In this document: positions 8,791 to 20,454 of the stretch, one piece after another
How the letters are laid out: every line of letters starts with the position of its first letter
Position numbering within the stretch: position 1 is the stretch's first letter
From: Phreatobacter oligotrophus
Lineage (GTDB): Bacteria; Pseudomonadota; Alphaproteobacteria; Rhizobiales; Phreatobacteraceae
Direction: 5' to 3'
DNA: 64,000 bases
NCBI RefSeq assembly: GCF_003046185.1
Contig: NZ_PZZL01000004.1
Span: 62,001 to 126,000 of the forward strand
The notes under the pieces: generated by a model
Told to the model about the DNA's origin: nothing
The model's input: the letters and a program-made list of their open reading frames with translations, nothing else
The model's database searches: none
Made by a program: the position numbers and the translations under genes

Positions 8791-9768
8791 TTAGGGCGCT
8801 GAGGAGGGGGGAGGCTGGCCTCTCGGACCGACAATTTTCGCATGAAGGGTCGCCCGCAGCGTCGCGACGACGTCGGGCGGCACCGTCGCCGCAACAAGCC
8901 CGACCAGGACCAGCGCCATGCCGACGAGATGGTGGATCCCGAAGGCCTCGCCGAGGAAGGCGACCGACATGCCGACCCCATAGACCGGCAGGAGGTAGAG
9001 GAAGCAGGAGGTCACGGCAGGGCCGACCACCTTCACCCCGTACTGGTAGAGGGAGAAGGCGCCAACCGCCGAGAACAGGGCGAGTCCGCCAACGGCTGCC
9101 CAGAGGCCAGGTCGCATCGGCCACCCGCCGACGGTCGCAAGCTCCACCACCGAGAAGGGCAGGAGGGTCAGGACCCCCGCCATGGCGATGACGGCGAAGA
9201 GCGGAAGCGTTGGCACCCTGGCCAGTGTCTCGTCGCGCAGGACCAGCGAATAGCCGGCCCAGGCGAGGGCCGCTGCCGCGATCCCGATGTCACCGATATT
9301 GAAGTCGAGGCGGGCGAGAGCCGTCAGGTCGCCCTTCAGAACGATGACGGCGACGCCCGCCATGGCCAGCACCACGCCGAGCAATCGCGCCGCCGGCAGC
9401 GGCTTGCCGAAGACGAGGCGCTCGATCACCAGCACCAGAATCGGCGAGGTCGTGTAGATCAGGGTCCCATTGGTCGCGGTCGTCAGCGACAGCGCCATGT
9501 AGACGCCTGCGCCACAGATCCACATGCCGAGAAAGCCGAGGACAAGGAGGCGCCGCCAGCTTCCCCGCAGCACCGGCGCCGCCTCGACGATGCCGCGCCA
9601 GGTGAAGGGCAGGAGGATGAGGACGGCCACACCCCAGCGCAGCAATGCCAGCGTGAAGGGCGGGATCGCGTCGCCGACACCGCGGGCGATGACAAGGTTG
9701 GAGGAGAAGAACAGCGGCATGGCGAGCAGCAGCAGGTAGGCGCGCCTCGCTTCTGCCGATGCTGCCAT
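8791..9768 (-). CDS. DMT-superfamily (EamA) exporter
   Basis: Ten-helix inner-membrane carrier of the drug/metabolite transporter superfamily; the substrate cannot be told from sequence. 325 residues made of two EamA repeats, with hydrophobic segments such as YLLLLAMPLFFSSNLVIARG near the N-terminus and VTSCFLYLLPVYGVGMSVAF in the second half. The last 15 residues are a hydrophilic proline-rich tail. It ends 82 bases before the opgG start on the same strand, so cotranscription is possible but not shown. The palindrome CGGCT-TAT-AGCCG at 8775-8787, which contains a -10-like TATAAG, suggests opgG may have its own promoter. Confidence 0.85.
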   Translation of the reverse strand: MAASAEARRAYLLLLAMPLFFSSNLVIARGVGDAIPPFTLALLRWGVAVLILLPFTWRGIVEAAPVLRGSWRRLLVLGFLGMWICGAGVYMALSLTTATNGTLIYTTSPILVLVIERLVFGKPLPAARLLGVVLAMAGVAVIVLKGDLTALARLDFNIGDIGIAAAALAWAGYSLVLRDETLARVPTLPLFAVIAMAGVLTLLPFSVVELATVGGWPMRPGLWAAVGGLALFSAVGAFSLYQYGVKVVGPAVTSCFLYLLPVYGVGMSVAFLGEAFGIHHLVGMALVLVGLVAATVPPDVVATLRATLHAKIVGPRGQPPPSSAP

Positions 9769-9880
9769 ATCCGATGCCCCCGGGCGCCACCCGCCCGGCT
9801 CCAGTCAGCACGGAGGCTCGTGGCGCACAAGCGACCGGCCCTCATGGCAGGGCTCCGGCCTGTGGTAGGTCCGGCCCAGG

Positions 9881-10720
9881 TCAGTCGCGCCGCCGGATGT
9901 ATCGCACCCGTTGCACGCGGCGGACCCGGGCCACCAGCCAGATGCCCGGCAGGACGAGGAGGAGGTAGAGCGGCGCCAGCAATCGCAGCATGGCATAGCG
10001 ACTGGCCGCCGGGTCCTCGAAACCGGCCGCGCTCACGCAGATGAGCCGGCGGCTGCGGGTGTGTCGATAGACGATTTCCGGGATCAGCGCGTCGCCGCAG
10101 GCGAGTTGCCTTGCGAGCGGGTGGTCCACCAGATGGGGCTGGTACCGCACGCCATAGGCGCCAGCGGCCCCGGCGATCGTGGCGGCGATCACCAGGACAA
10201 AAGCGAGAAGGATCATCCTGTCGGTCCAGCGCGCGGGTTCGGGGAGCGTCCGCACCCTTATGGAGTGAGAGCCGTCCAAGGCGCGGTTCGTCCGCAGGAT
10301 CATGCCAACCATGAGCAGGCAGAGCGGCACGCTCAGAACGAGGCCGGACAGGATCGCGGCCTGCTGCCCGGCACCGCGATCGATCGCGCCCGACGCGTCG
10401 ATGCACTCGATCCAGCTATCGAGGCCGCGGCGGCGCCCGAAGGTGGATGGATTGAAATCGAGTAGCAGGGTGCCGCCGTCTCCACACAGCAGCGTCGCGA
10501 CGGCCGGGTTGGCCGTCATCAGGGCAGGATAGCTGCGCACGATCTGGCAGACCGCAAAGATCGCGAAGCCGTGGACGATGACCGACAGAACGAGCAGAAG
10601 AACGATCCGCGGCAGAAGCCCCAGGCGAGGCCCGTGGCCGGTCGTTCCCGACAGGATCCCCGGACTGATCCTGTCGCGATAGGTGGTCTCAATTCTCCAG
10701 CGATCGGGTATCAGGCTCAT
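9881..10720 (-). CDS. Uncharacterised four-helix membrane protein
   Basis: 279 residues, no family recognised. The N-terminal 30 residues are hydrophilic (MSLIPDRWRIETTYRDRI). Four hydrophobic stretches follow at about residues 36-58, 121-143, 166-190 and 243-263, with the largest loop (about 60-120) between helices one and two. That loop and the one before helix four contain isolated cysteines (LLCGDGGT, WIECIDASG, LACGD, LICVSAAG), compatible with disulfides if periplasmic. The C-terminus is strongly basic (RVRRVQRVRYIRRRD) and so probably cytoplasmic. It lies 112 bases upstream of the DMT gene on the same strand. Codon use is like that of the neighbours. A real gene is likely because the frame is long and membrane topology is coherent. 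Confidence 0.65.
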   Translation of the reverse strand: MSLIPDRWRIETTYRDRISPGILSGTTGHGPRLGLLPRIVLLLVLSVIVHGFAIFAVCQIVRSYPALMTANPAVATLLCGDGGTLLLDFNPSTFGRRRGLDSWIECIDASGAIDRGAGQQAAILSGLVLSVPLCLLMVGMILRTNRALDGSHSIRVRTLPEPARWTDRMILLAFVLVIAATIAGAAGAYGVRYQPHLVDHPLARQLACGDALIPEIVYRHTRSRRLICVSAAGFEDPAASRYAMLRLLAPLYLLLVLPGIWLVARVRRVQRVRYIRRRD

Positions 10721-10794
10721 GGGAGCCGTTTGCCGCCCGCCTGTTTCGCCGGGATGTCACGCAGCGACCGCCCGTCTTGCCCGCCATCTGGCGC

Positions 10795-12453
10795 TCAGAC
10801 AGCCGCCTTGATCTCGCTCCTGAGCTCGGCCCGCGAGAGCTTGCCCACCGGCGTCTTCGGCAGGCTGTCACGGAATTCGAGCCCCTGGGGCATCTCGTGC
10901 CGGCCGACCTTGTCCTTGAGAAAGGCCTGAAGCTCGTCGAGGCTGAAGGGCTTCGCGCCCTCGCGGAGGGTGACGAAGGCCTTCGCCGCCTCGCCGCGAT
11001 AGGTGTCGGGCACGCCGAGGACGATGACCTCGCCGACGGCGGGATGCTCGTAGATCGCCTGTTCGATCATCTGCGGATAGACGTTGAATCCGCCGGAAAT
11101 GATCATGTCCTTCTTGCGATCGACGATGAAGAAGAACCCGTCCTCGTCCATGTAGCCGATGTCACCGGTGAGGAACCAGTCATCGACATAGGAGGCGGCC
11201 GTCTCTTCCGGCTTGTTCCAGTAGCCGCGGGTGACATTCGGGCCGCGGATGCGGATTTCACCGACCTCGCCGGGCGGCAGGGTGCGCGCCGGGTCGTCGA
11301 GGGCGCAGATGTCCATCTCGAGCCCCGGCAGCGGCAGACCGATCGTGCCGGGCTTGGAGACGCCGAAATTCGGCACATTGGTGCCGGAGGGGGAGGTCTC
11401 GGTCATGCCCCAGCCGCCGGTCAGGCGGAAGCCGGCGCGCTGCTCGAAGCGGCGGGCGATCTCCACAGGCAGCGGTGCGCCGCCCGAGGCGGCGTAGATC
11501 AGCGAGGAGAGGTCCGCGGTGGCGAAGCGCGGATGGTTGACCAGCGCGATCCACATGGTCGGCACGCCCGGGAAGATCGTGGCCCGGCGCTTCTCGAAAT
11601 CATCGAAGGTCTGGTCCGGATCGAAGCGCATGCGCAGCAGCAGGCAGGCGCCGCGGGTGATCTGCCGCAGCATGACGCTGGTCAGGGCGTAGATGTGGAA
11701 CAGCGGCAGGACGAGGATGATCTTGTCCTTCTCGGGGTCGCCGGTGGGCAGCGCCGCCTGCCAGGCGTCATAGATCGACACCGCCGCGGTGATGTTCTTG
11801 TGGCTGAGCATCGCGCCCTTCGGCAGGCCCGTCGTCCCGCCGGTATACTGGAGCAGCGCCACCGTCTCCGGCTCCACCTTGGGCCAGCTGGCCGGCTCTG
11901 TCGCGCTCGCGACGAAAGCCGAGAAGGTGACGATGCGGGGATCGTCGGGGATCGGCAGGGTCGGGAGGCCGGACGGACCGAAATCGGCGTCCTCGGCGAC
12001 GATGAGCCGGTCGATGAGCCCCTGCGCGTGCAGCTTCAGCGCCATGCCAAAGAGCGGCGCGATGTTCGACGTGACGAGGGTTCGCGCGCCGGAATCCTTC
12101 AGCTTGTAGGCCAGCACCCGCTCGGCATCGAGGGGCGAGAGATGGACGAGCCGGACCCCTGCCTTGCCCGCACCGAAGAAGGAAATCGGATGGGTCGGCA
12201 TGTTCGGGAGGTACAGCGCGACGGTGTCGTCAGCGCCGAGCCCGGCCTGCAGCAGCGCTGAGGCAAACTGGCGGACACGCCGCCCCAGGTCCTCATAGGT
12301 GATGATCTGGTCGCGGAACTCGAACGCCGCTCGCGTGCCGAAGGTCGCGGTCGCCGTATCGATCAGGCTTCCGATCGTGCCGATGCGGATCGGCGTGTCC
12401 CAGCGGACGCCCGGCGGATAGGACTTTTCCCAAGCAAACGGCCTGGATGCCAT
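10795..12453 (-). CDS. Long-chain acyl-CoA synthetase (AMP-forming)
   Basis: Adenylate-forming ligase that activates a fatty or dicarboxylic acid to its CoA thioester with ATP. 552 residues. The P-loop-like motif YTGGTTGLPKGAMLSHKN is at about residue 195, the adenylation motif GWGMTETSP near 345, the TGD motif in WFLTGDIGYMDEDGFFF near 425, and the C-terminal lysine in LPKTPVGKLSRAELR. Of the two in-frame ATGs at 12459 and 12453, the second has GGGAGG at a good spacing, so 12453 is used; the other adds two residues. The N-terminus (WEKSYPPGVRWD) is typical of the FadD/PimA type found in Rhizobiales. The exact acyl substrate is unknown. Confidence 0.9.
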   Translation of the reverse strand: MASRPFAWEKSYPPGVRWDTPIRIGTIGSLIDTATATFGTRAAFEFRDQIITYEDLGRRVRQFASALLQAGLGADDTVALYLPNMPTHPISFFGAGKAGVRLVHLSPLDAERVLAYKLKDSGARTLVTSNIAPLFGMALKLHAQGLIDRLIVAEDADFGPSGLPTLPIPDDPRIVTFSAFVASATEPASWPKVEPETVALLQYTGGTTGLPKGAMLSHKNITAAVSIYDAWQAALPTGDPEKDKIILVLPLFHIYALTSVMLRQITRGACLLLRMRFDPDQTFDDFEKRRATIFPGVPTMWIALVNHPRFATADLSSLIYAASGGAPLPVEIARRFEQRAGFRLTGGWGMTETSPSGTNVPNFGVSKPGTIGLPLPGLEMDICALDDPARTLPPGEVGEIRIRGPNVTRGYWNKPEETAASYVDDWFLTGDIGYMDEDGFFFIVDRKKDMIISGGFNVYPQMIEQAIYEHPAVGEVIVLGVPDTYRGEAAKAFVTLREGAKPFSLDELQAFLKDKVGRHEMPQGLEFRDSLPKTPVGKLSRAELRSEIKAAV

Positions 12454-12541
12454 GCGCATTCCTCCCTCTCGGTCGCATGACTGCGACCTCGGACCTGCCG
12501 CTGGAGTTTGCTCTCTTGATGCGGCCGGTCGCGTCTGCGTC

Positions 12542-13456
12542 TCAGCGCAGCGCCAACCTTTGTCCGTCGAAAACGGTCGGTTTGCAATTCAGTCCTGCGA
12601 GGGACAGCGTGGCGCAAAGCCGGGCGGCGGCATTGGCATTGGACAGGGGACCCGCCACCAGCCGCAGCTCGACCGCAGCCCCCGGCCGCGCGCCTTCCTG
12701 GATGGCGACGACGGGGCGCAGGCCCTCCAGCACCGGGCCGTGCTGGGCGCGCAACTGCTGCCAGCGGCTGCGCAAGGCCTCGATGGATTGCTCACCCGCC
12801 AGATCGACGCCGAACTCCGTGCGGATCGCCGTCGAATCCTGCGCTTCCGGTCCCTGGGTCGCAGGCGCTGGCGCAGCAGGCGCGGCCTGGGGGGGCGGGC
12901 CAGCGGCCGGGGAGGGGGTCGGCACGGGCGCCATCGCCGGAGCGGCGGTCGCGGCGGCTGGCGGTTCAGCAACCGGCGGCGCCGTGGGGATGACCCGCAC
13001 GGCCCGTTGCAGCGGAACCGGGTCCGGGCGGGCGGGTTCGACCCGCGGCGGCTCTGCGCGGGTGGCCTCGGTGCGCGGGATGGAGGCGGTCACATCGCCG
13101 ACGCTGCGCTCGACACTCGCGAGACGGTCGGCGAGGGCCTCTCGCTCTGCGTTCAGCACCCGCACCTGATCGGCGAGGCGGCGCGTCTCATAGAGCAGCA
13201 GCGTATCGGGGGAGGCCGGACGCGGCGGTTCGGCGCGGGCAAGTTGCACCGGCGGCGGGGTGGGGGCGAGGAGCTTGGCGATGCGCTGGCTGCCGGTCTC
13301 GGTGCGGGCGCCGAGCACGGCCGCGCCGACGAGAAACATGGCGACGCCAGCCCAGACCATCAGCGAGGACAGGCCACGCCGCGGCGCCTCGTCGGTCAGA
13401 CCGTCGAGTTTGACCGGCGTCGGCGGTGGGTCCGTGTCGCGCTTGGCCTGCAGCAT
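12542..13456 (-). CDS. Membrane-anchored protein with SPOR-like C-terminal domain
   Basis: 304 residues, no firm family name. A cytoplasmic segment of about 30 residues is followed by one membrane helix (LSSLMVWAGVAMFLVGAAVL, about 30-49). Next come a predicted coiled coil at about 95-115 (ETRRLADQVRVLNAERE) and a long Pro/Ala-rich linker. The globular end of about 85 residues (from about 215) has LRLVAGPLSNANAAARLC and a second cysteine in LNCKPTVFDG, which resembles a SPOR-type peptidoglycan-binding fold. The likely layout is inner-membrane anchor, periplasmic spacer and envelope-binding domain. Neighbours (queF upstream, acyl-CoA ligase downstream) give no functional hint. The SPOR assignment is by pattern only. 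Confidence 0.65.
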   Translation of the reverse strand: MLQAKRDTDPPPTPVKLDGLTDEAPRRGLSSLMVWAGVAMFLVGAAVLGARTETGSQRIAKLLAPTPPPVQLARAEPPRPASPDTLLLYETRRLADQVRVLNAEREALADRLASVERSVGDVTASIPRTEATRAEPPRVEPARPDPVPLQRAVRVIPTAPPVAEPPAAATAAPAMAPVPTPSPAAGPPPQAAPAAPAPATQGPEAQDSTAIRTEFGVDLAGEQSIEALRSRWQQLRAQHGPVLEGLRPVVAIQEGARPGAAVELRLVAGPLSNANAAARLCATLSLAGLNCKPTVFDGQRLALR

Positions 13457-13558
13457 GGCCCCTCAGCTTTCGCTGATTCGACCGTGCCCCGTCCATCGAA
13501 ACGGCAGCCTAGCCGCCGGCGCGACGCGAAATTTTCGAGTGTTTCGAGACGTTTCGGC

Positions 13559-14005
13559 TCAGCCGCGGCCACGATAGGGCGCAACGCCCTGGTCGGGGAT
13601 CCACACGCCGGCCGGCGGCGTTCCCGTCTGCCAGAACACGTCGATGGGAATGCCGCCACGCGGGTACCAGTAGCCGCCGATCCGCAGCCAGCGCGGCCCG
13701 AGCAGGTCGCGCAGGCGCTTGCCGATGGCCACCGTGCAGTCCTCGTGGAACGCGCCGTGGTTGCGGAACGAGGTCAGGTAGAGCTTCAGCGACTTCGACT
13801 CGACCAGCCACTGGTCCGGCACATAGTCGATGACGAGATGCGCGAAGTCCGGCTGCCCCGTCACCGGACAGAGCGAGGTGAATTCCGGCGCGACGAAACG
13901 CGCGACATAGTCGGTGTCGGGATGGGGGTTCGGCACGCGGTCGAGCTCGGCCGCCTCGGGCGAGGCGGGGATGTCGACGGTCTTGCCCAGTTTCAGGTCG
14001 GTCAT
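13559..14005 (-). CDS. queF: NADPH-dependent 7-cyano-7-deazaguanine reductase QueF
   Basis: Reduces the nitrile preQ0 to the amine preQ1 in queuosine biosynthesis (tRNA wobble modification). 148 residues, the short single-domain form of the tunnelling fold. The catalytic cysteine lies in [12 protein letters not shown] at about residue 49, the substrate-binding glutamate in the QueF motif [16 protein letters not shown], and HEDC follows. It is monocistronic on the minus strand, divergent from eno. I see no preQ1 riboswitch in the 190 bases upstream. Confidence 0.96.
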   Translation of the reverse strand: MTDLKLGKTVDIPASPEAAELDRVPNPHPDTDYVARFVAPEFTSLCPVTGQPDFAHLVIDYVPDQWLVESKSLKLYLTSFRNHGAFHEDCTVAIGKRLRDLLGPRWLRIGGYWYPRGGIPIDVFWQTGTPPAGVWIPDQGVAPYRGRG

Positions 14006-14135
14006 CGTGTCAGGTCCCGTGAGGGGCGCGTGATAGCAGATCGCCCCGCGCCGAGGGAAATGGCTGGTGAGGTGGTGCGACAGCTACGCCGCCGACGGCC
14101 GGGCCGATCAGCCCAGCCATGCCGCAGGCCCCGGC

Positions 14136-15483
<1,348 letters not shown>

Positions 15484-15508
15484 GCTTTTGCTCGGCTCTG
15501 AAGATCGG

Positions 15509-15540
15509 AACGGCGGGCCAAAAGCCCGCCGTTTCCGTTT
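15509..15540 (+). terminator. Rho-independent terminator after eno
   Basis: Perfect 10-base stem AACGGCGGGC / GCCCGCCGTT around the loop CAAAA, followed by a T-rich run (TCCGTTT). It lies 26 bases after the eno stop. Confidence 0.8.
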
Positions 15541-15560
15541 CGGGGCCGGGGAGGGGCCTG

Positions 15561-16226
15561 TCAGGTGCGCCGCTCGCCCGGCGCATCGCCGGAACTGCCC
15601 TTGCCGCCGGTGGCCGGCGGAGCGGCCTCGGCAGGAGCGCGTCCCGGCGCCGTCGAGCGGCCGGCGCCCCCGGACTGGCCGGGGGTGAGCGAGCGTCCGG
15701 TATTGCCGGCATCGGGCGAGGCTCCGCCATCGGCCGGGGTGAAGCGGCCGAAGGTGTTGAGCATGGCCTGGAAGGTCGAGACGGTTTCCGCGACATAGGC
15801 GACCGAGACGCCGCCATCGAGGTCGACGTCCCATTCGAGGACGAGATCACCGTCGCGATCGAGATAGGCCTTGGCGAAGCGCTTCTCGTAGTTCCAGGCG
15901 TTGACGAAGGCGAGGGTGAAGCGCTCGTTGCGGCGGAACAGCGTCCGGTACTGGATCGACTGGCAGCCGCCGTCGTTGCACGAATAGAAATGCACCGACG
16001 TCCGCAGCCCGCTGATCTCGGTGGTCAGCCGCGTGCGGTTGTTGTCGGTGGTGATCTCGGCGGGGTTGCCGCGCTCCCGCAACACCGCCGCCATCTGGCG
16101 CGGCGAGATGCGCCCGATCGTCAGTGTCTCCTGCTCGCGCGGGTTCCGCTTCTGGGCCTGCGCTTCGCCCAGCGGCAGCGCGGCAAGGAGGGCGCAGAAC
16201 GCGATGACGGTGGAACGGACAGGCAT
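15561..16226 (-). CDS. Secreted YbjN-domain protein
   Basis: 221 residues. The N-terminus MPVRSTVIAFCALLAALPLG ending in EAQAQ is a Sec signal peptide. The following 130 residues resemble the YbjN domain (sensory or chaperone-like fold of unknown action), with a pair of close cysteines in HFYSCNDGGCQSI that could form a disulfide and ending near VSTFQAMLNTFGRFTP. The last 55 residues are a low-complexity Gly/Ala/Pro/Ser tail. A longer frame to 16421 exists but would bury the signal peptide, so 16226 is used; GAGGAGAG lies just upstream. It is convergent with eno and divergent from the next DMT gene. Confidence 0.78.
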   Translation of the reverse strand: MPVRSTVIAFCALLAALPLGEAQAQKRNPREQETLTIGRISPRQMAAVLRERGNPAEITTDNNRTRLTTEISGLRTSVHFYSCNDGGCQSIQYRTLFRRNERFTLAFVNAWNYEKRFAKAYLDRDGDLVLEWDVDLDGGVSVAYVAETVSTFQAMLNTFGRFTPADGGASPDAGNTGRSLTPGQSGGAGRSTAPGRAPAEAAPPATGGKGSSGDAPGERRT

Positions 16227-16456
16227 CGGTCTCTCCTCGTGACATGGCGTCTGGGTTCGCGAACGCCAGCCTCCGCACCCGCTATTGCAGAACGTCCCCT
16301 CGCTGGCACCCGCCATATTGCGTAAGCACGTCGCAGGCGTGAAGGCCATGCCCGCGACAACGAAGGAAGGCGCGCCGGGATCCGCCACCCTCCCACATGG
16401 ATGCCCTGCGGGATGCGCCATTGTGCAGGTGCGAGAAGCCCGCGAGGGTCGGGGCG

Positions 16457-17410
16457 ATGCCGTCCTTCCTGTCGAGCCTTCCGCCGCGCACCCTCGCCCT
16501 CGCTGCCATGGCGCTGGCGGTCACCATCTATGGCGGCCAGTTCGTCTCGGTGCGCTGGGGGCTGCAGCAGGGACTGTCGGCCTATGACATGGCGGCGCTG
16601 CGCTTCATCTTCGCCGGAGCGGTGATGCTGCCGTTCTTCCTGCGCGCCGGCGTCGGCAGCTGCGCCGGGCTCGGCTGGCGCAAGGGCCTCATCCTCGGCA
16701 TCACCGGCGGCGTGCCGCTGACGGTCATTTCCAATATCGGCCTCAACTATGCCCCGGCCGCCCATGCCTCGGCGATCCAGCCGGGCATGGTCGCGGTCAC
16801 CGCGACGACGCTCGCCTATCTCGGCATGCGCGCGCGCATTCCCGCAGGCGCGGCCATCGGCTTCGCCATCGTCCTGTCGGGGCTCGCCGCCATCGCCATT
16901 GCCGGCTCGACCGGCCTGCAGGGCGCCATGACGCTGTTCGGTGACGTGCTCTTCGTCCTCTGCGGCATCGGCTGGGGTGTGTTCACCTGGCTCTGCGGCC
17001 GCTGGATGGTGCCCTCGGTTACCGGCGCGGCGGTTGTCTCGGTGCTGTCGGCGGCGACCTTCCTGCCGGCCTATGTCCTGTTGCTGTCGCCGGGATTGGG
17101 GGCCGTCGCCTGGCCCATCATCCTGTTCCACGGCATCAACCAGGGCATCCTCAACATCGCCATCGGCCTGCTGCTGTGGACCTACGGCACCCGCACGCTC
17201 GGCGTTGCGCTCGCGGCGCGTTTCCCGCCGATGATCCCGGTCCTCGGCACACTGATCGGCATCCCCGCCCTCGGCGAGGTGCCGAGCCCGCTCGCAGCCT
17301 TGGGCGTCGCCGGCATCGTCACCGGCCTGCTCGTCGCGGCCATGGCCGGCACGGGTCGCCCATCGCCTTCAGCGCCGGTTAACCGTCCCGAAACCGCGAC
17401 GCGCGCATGA
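16457..17410 (+). CDS. DMT-superfamily (EamA) transporter
   Basis: 317-residue, ten-helix carrier of unknown substrate with two EamA repeats (LALAAMALAVTIYGGQFVSV in the first, ALAARFPPMIPVLGTLIGIP in the second). The frame extends to 16397, but the segment before MPSFLSSLPPRTL is hydrophilic and has no ribosome-binding site. ATG 16457 is preceded by GAGGG at suitable spacing. It shows only general resemblance to the other DMT gene in the window (8791-9768) and is not a recent duplicate of it. It ends seven bases before the ftsB start, so the two may be cotranscribed. Confidence 0.85.
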   Translation: MPSFLSSLPPRTLALAAMALAVTIYGGQFVSVRWGLQQGLSAYDMAALRFIFAGAVMLPFFLRAGVGSCAGLGWRKGLILGITGGVPLTVISNIGLNYAPAAHASAIQPGMVAVTATTLAYLGMRARIPAGAAIGFAIVLSGLAAIAIAGSTGLQGAMTLFGDVLFVLCGIGWGVFTWLCGRWMVPSVTGAAVVSVLSAATFLPAYVLLLSPGLGAVAWPIILFHGINQGILNIAIGLLLWTYGTRTLGVALAARFPPMIPVLGTLIGIPALGEVPSPLAALGVAGIVTGLLVAAMAGTGRPSPSAPVNRPETATRA

Positions 17411-17417
17411 TCGCGTC

Positions 17418-17735
17418 ATGGTCGTGCGCACGAGACGTCAGCGAATCCTTCAGGCGATGGGGCTCTATGCCGTCGCGGCGGCGCTGATCGCCTATTTCGG
17501 CTTCCACGCCTATCACGGCGAACACGGCATCCACGCCAAGCAGCAGTTCCTCGGCCAGATCGAGGACCTGAACGGCCAGCTCGCCGTCCTCCGCAAGGAG
17601 AAGACGGAGGTCGCGCGCCGGGTCGCCCTGCTGCGCTCCGATGCCATCGACCCCGACATGCTGGACGAGCGCGCCCGCGAGATCCTGAACTTCGCCGATC
17701 CGCGCGACCTCGTTCTGGTGATGCGGCGTCGCTGA
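17418..17735 (+). CDS. ftsB: Septum formation initiator FtsB/DivIC family
   Basis: Small bitopic divisome protein. 105 residues: a short basic cytoplasmic end (MVVRTRRQRIL), one membrane helix (GLYAVAAALIAYFGFHAYHG), a coiled coil (residues about 40-75, QIEDLNGQLAVLRKEKTEVA) and the family C-terminal signature DMLDERAREILNFADPRDLV. It sits just ahead of pdhA, its normal place in alphaproteobacteria, and begins seven bases after the DMT gene. Confidence 0.93.
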   Translation: MVVRTRRQRILQAMGLYAVAAALIAYFGFHAYHGEHGIHAKQQFLGQIEDLNGQLAVLRKEKTEVARRVALLRSDAIDPDMLDERAREILNFADPRDLVLVMRRR

Positions 17736-17912
17736 GCGCTCGTGAACCGAATATTGGTTGATGGTCGGCTCTGAACCGTTTTCAGGTTAAGCCCCTGATT
17801 GCGCTGCAATGCCAATGGTTTGTGCGGTGCACAACGTCATGCCCCCCTCTCTTTGCAGCGTCGCATTCAACCGCTACATCTGATGCAGCATCCGAATGCG
17901 AAGGGGACACCG

Positions 17913-18986
17913 ATGGCTGCAACCCGGACCAAGACGGCACCGGCCGCCGCGAAACCGGCGGCGAAGGCGGCGGTCAGCAAAGCGGCGGCCGGAAAGGCCG
18001 CGGCCAGGGCTTCCGGCAAGACGCCTCTGCTCACCCGCGACCAGGAGCTCTCCGCCTATCGCGAGATGCTGCTGATCCGCCGCTTCGAGGAGAAGGCCGG
18101 CCAGATGTACGGCATGGGCCTCATCGGCGGCTTCTGCCACCTCTACATCGGCCAGGAAGCCGTCGTGGTCGGCATGCAGATGGCGTCCAAGCAGGGCGAC
18201 CAGGTCATCACCGGCTATCGTGACCACGGCCACATGCTCGCCACGGGCATGAGCGCCAACGGCGTCATGGCCGAGCTCACCGGACGCCGCGGCGGCTATT
18301 CGCGCGGCAAGGGCGGCTCGATGCACATGTTCTCCGCCGAGAAGCACTTCTACGGCGGCCACGGCATCGTCGGCGCGCAGGTCTCGCTCGGCACCGGCCT
18401 CGCCTTCGCCAACCGCTACCGCGGCAACGACAACGTCTCGCTGACCTATTTCGGCGACGGCGCGGCCAACCAGGGCCAGGTCTACGAGAGCTTCAACATG
18501 GCCGCGCTCTGGAAGCTGCCGGTCATCTACATCATCGAGAACAACCGCTACGCCATGGGCACGGCGGTGACCCGCGCCTCGGCGCAGACGGACTTCTCGA
18601 AGCGCGGCCTGTCCTTCAACATCCCCGGCGAGCAGGTCGACGGCATGGACATCCGCGAGACCTACGCCGCCGGCCTGCGCGCCATGGAATGGTGCCGCTC
18701 CGGCAAGGGCCCCTACATCCTGGAGATGCAGACCTACCGCTATCGCGGCCACTCCATGTCGGACCCGGCCAAGTACCGCTCGAAGGACGAGGTGCAGAAG
18801 ATGCGCACCGAGCATGACCCGATCGAGCAGGTGCGCGAGCGACTCCTCAAGGACTGGAAGGTCTCGGAGGACGAGCTGAAGGCGATCGACGCCAGCGTCC
18901 GCGACATCGTCGCCGAGAGCGCGGAATTCGCCACCAACGATCCCGAGCCGGATCCGTCCGAGCTGTGGACCGACATCCTGAAGTGA
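17913..18986 (+). CDS. pdhA: Pyruvate dehydrogenase E1 component, alpha subunit
   Basis: Thiamine-diphosphate subunit of E1, which decarboxylates pyruvate and acetylates the lipoyl domain of E2. 357 residues. The first 35 or so are a low-complexity Ala/Lys tail (PAAAKPAAKAAVSKAAAGKA), then the E1-alpha fold, with the TPP motif GDGAANQGQVYESFN...IENN at about residues 185-210 and the phosphorylation-loop region YRYRGHSMSDPAKYRS. An upstream frame start at 17799 is rejected because ATG 17913 carries AAGGGGA at good spacing and the alpha-proteobacterial consensus begins MAATRT-like. A short inverted repeat CTGAA-N5-TTCAG lies at 17771-17785 in the 177-base upstream gap. Confidence 0.96.
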   Translation: MAATRTKTAPAAAKPAAKAAVSKAAAGKAAARASGKTPLLTRDQELSAYREMLLIRRFEEKAGQMYGMGLIGGFCHLYIGQEAVVVGMQMASKQGDQVITGYRDHGHMLATGMSANGVMAELTGRRGGYSRGKGGSMHMFSAEKHFYGGHGIVGAQVSLGTGLAFANRYRGNDNVSLTYFGDGAANQGQVYESFNMAALWKLPVIYIIENNRYAMGTAVTRASAQTDFSKRGLSFNIPGEQVDGMDIRETYAAGLRAMEWCRSGKGPYILEMQTYRYRGHSMSDPAKYRSKDEVQKMRTEHDPIEQVRERLLKDWKVSEDELKAIDASVRDIVAESAEFATNDPEPDPSELWTDILK

Positions 18987-19073
18987 TCTGGCCCGGCCGC
19001 GGCAGACGCGGCCGCCTCCGCCGGGCCCCGAGCCGGCGCCACCTGTTCCTGACCTCCTGATCGGAAGCCATCC

Positions 19074-20447
<1,374 letters not shown>

Positions 20448-20454
20448 GGCACCC

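Noticed and set aside
7155-8981. Longer opgG frame starting at 8981
   Set aside because: It overlaps the DMT gene by about 190 bases and would put the export signal in the interior.
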